From assembly GCA_045544835.1 (NCBI GenBank), contig JAZPZS010000040.1, positions 1 through 5,216 on the forward strand: a stretch of DNA of 5,216 nt, read 5' to 3'. Positions within the stretch are counted from its first letter, which is position 1. Each line of letters begins with the position of its first letter. The DNA comes from UBA1189 sp045544835. Lineage in GTDB: Bacteria > Bacteroidota > Bacteroidia > Bacteroidales > Bacteroidaceae. The position numbers and the translations under genes were made by a program. Shown piece after piece: positions 5,181 to 5,216 of this stretch. The notes under the pieces are model-generated. The model had not been told where the DNA came from. It did no database searches and saw nothing but the letters and a program-made list of their open reading frames with translations.

Positions 5181-5216
5181 GCGTTTTTGCCTTTTAGGGT
5201 TTGCATTTCTTTACAA
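5181..5216. other. Upstream region of prmC, no gene recognised
   Basis: These 36 bases precede the prmC GTG. The minus strand is A-rich just before the start, as is usual for Bacteroidetes genes without a Shine-Dalgarno sequence. I find no convincing TTTG and TAnnTTTG promoter pair on the minus strand; the promoter may lie beyond the window edge. Confidence 0.4.

Noticed and set aside
5186..5203. Plus-strand TTTG and TAGGGTTTG as a Bacteroidetes promoter for a divergent gene
   Set aside because: The -7-like box has one extra base and the two elements are far too close for the usual spacing of about 20 bp.

Overview
The window is a compact stretch of ordinary bacterial chromosome, and Bacteroidales (Bacteroides/Prevotella-like) is the best guess for the host. 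The evidence is the DUF2027-Smr protein, a family I know from Bacteroidetes, a QueA with a long extra segment, A-rich leaders without a Shine-Dalgarno sequence, and two intergenic repeat families I associate with that phylum. Base composition is near half G+C. I cannot name a genus from sequence alone.

Layout: three genes read rightward and three read leftward, meeting tail to tail near 2939-3035. On the + strand are queA (tRNA queuosine synthesis, 5' end outside the window), a complete IDI-like Nudix hydrolase, and a DUF2027-Smr protein. On the - strand, in transcription order, are prmC (release-factor glutamine methyltransferase, GTG start), recX (RecA modulator) and a ComF-type phosphoribosyltransferase with an N-terminal zinc ribbon. 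prmC and recX are separated by 12 nt and are very likely co-transcribed. queA and the Nudix gene are 45 nt apart and may be.

Functionally these are housekeeping genes for translation (queA, prmC, possibly Smr), recombination and DNA uptake (recX, comF) and small-molecule diphosphate hydrolysis (Nudix). I see no phage, defence, CRISPR, toxin or resistance system and no RNA gene. The few tens of bases right of prmC hold no recognisable gene.

The unusual content is in the gaps. Each of the five intergenic junctions carries a different short repeat or dyad. These are a perfect 8-bp hairpin (1201-1219), a MITE-like inverted repeat with an apparent 10-bp target duplication that seems to split a formerly tight gene pair (1731-1836), and a degenerate four-copy array with an exact 22-bp period between the convergent genes (2943-3030). 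The other two are a REP-like palindrome (3743-3824) and a four-copy heptamer tandem repeat that supplies the last codons and stop of prmC and reaches the recX start codon (4325-4352). These are the features worth follow-up; no novel multi-gene system is evident.
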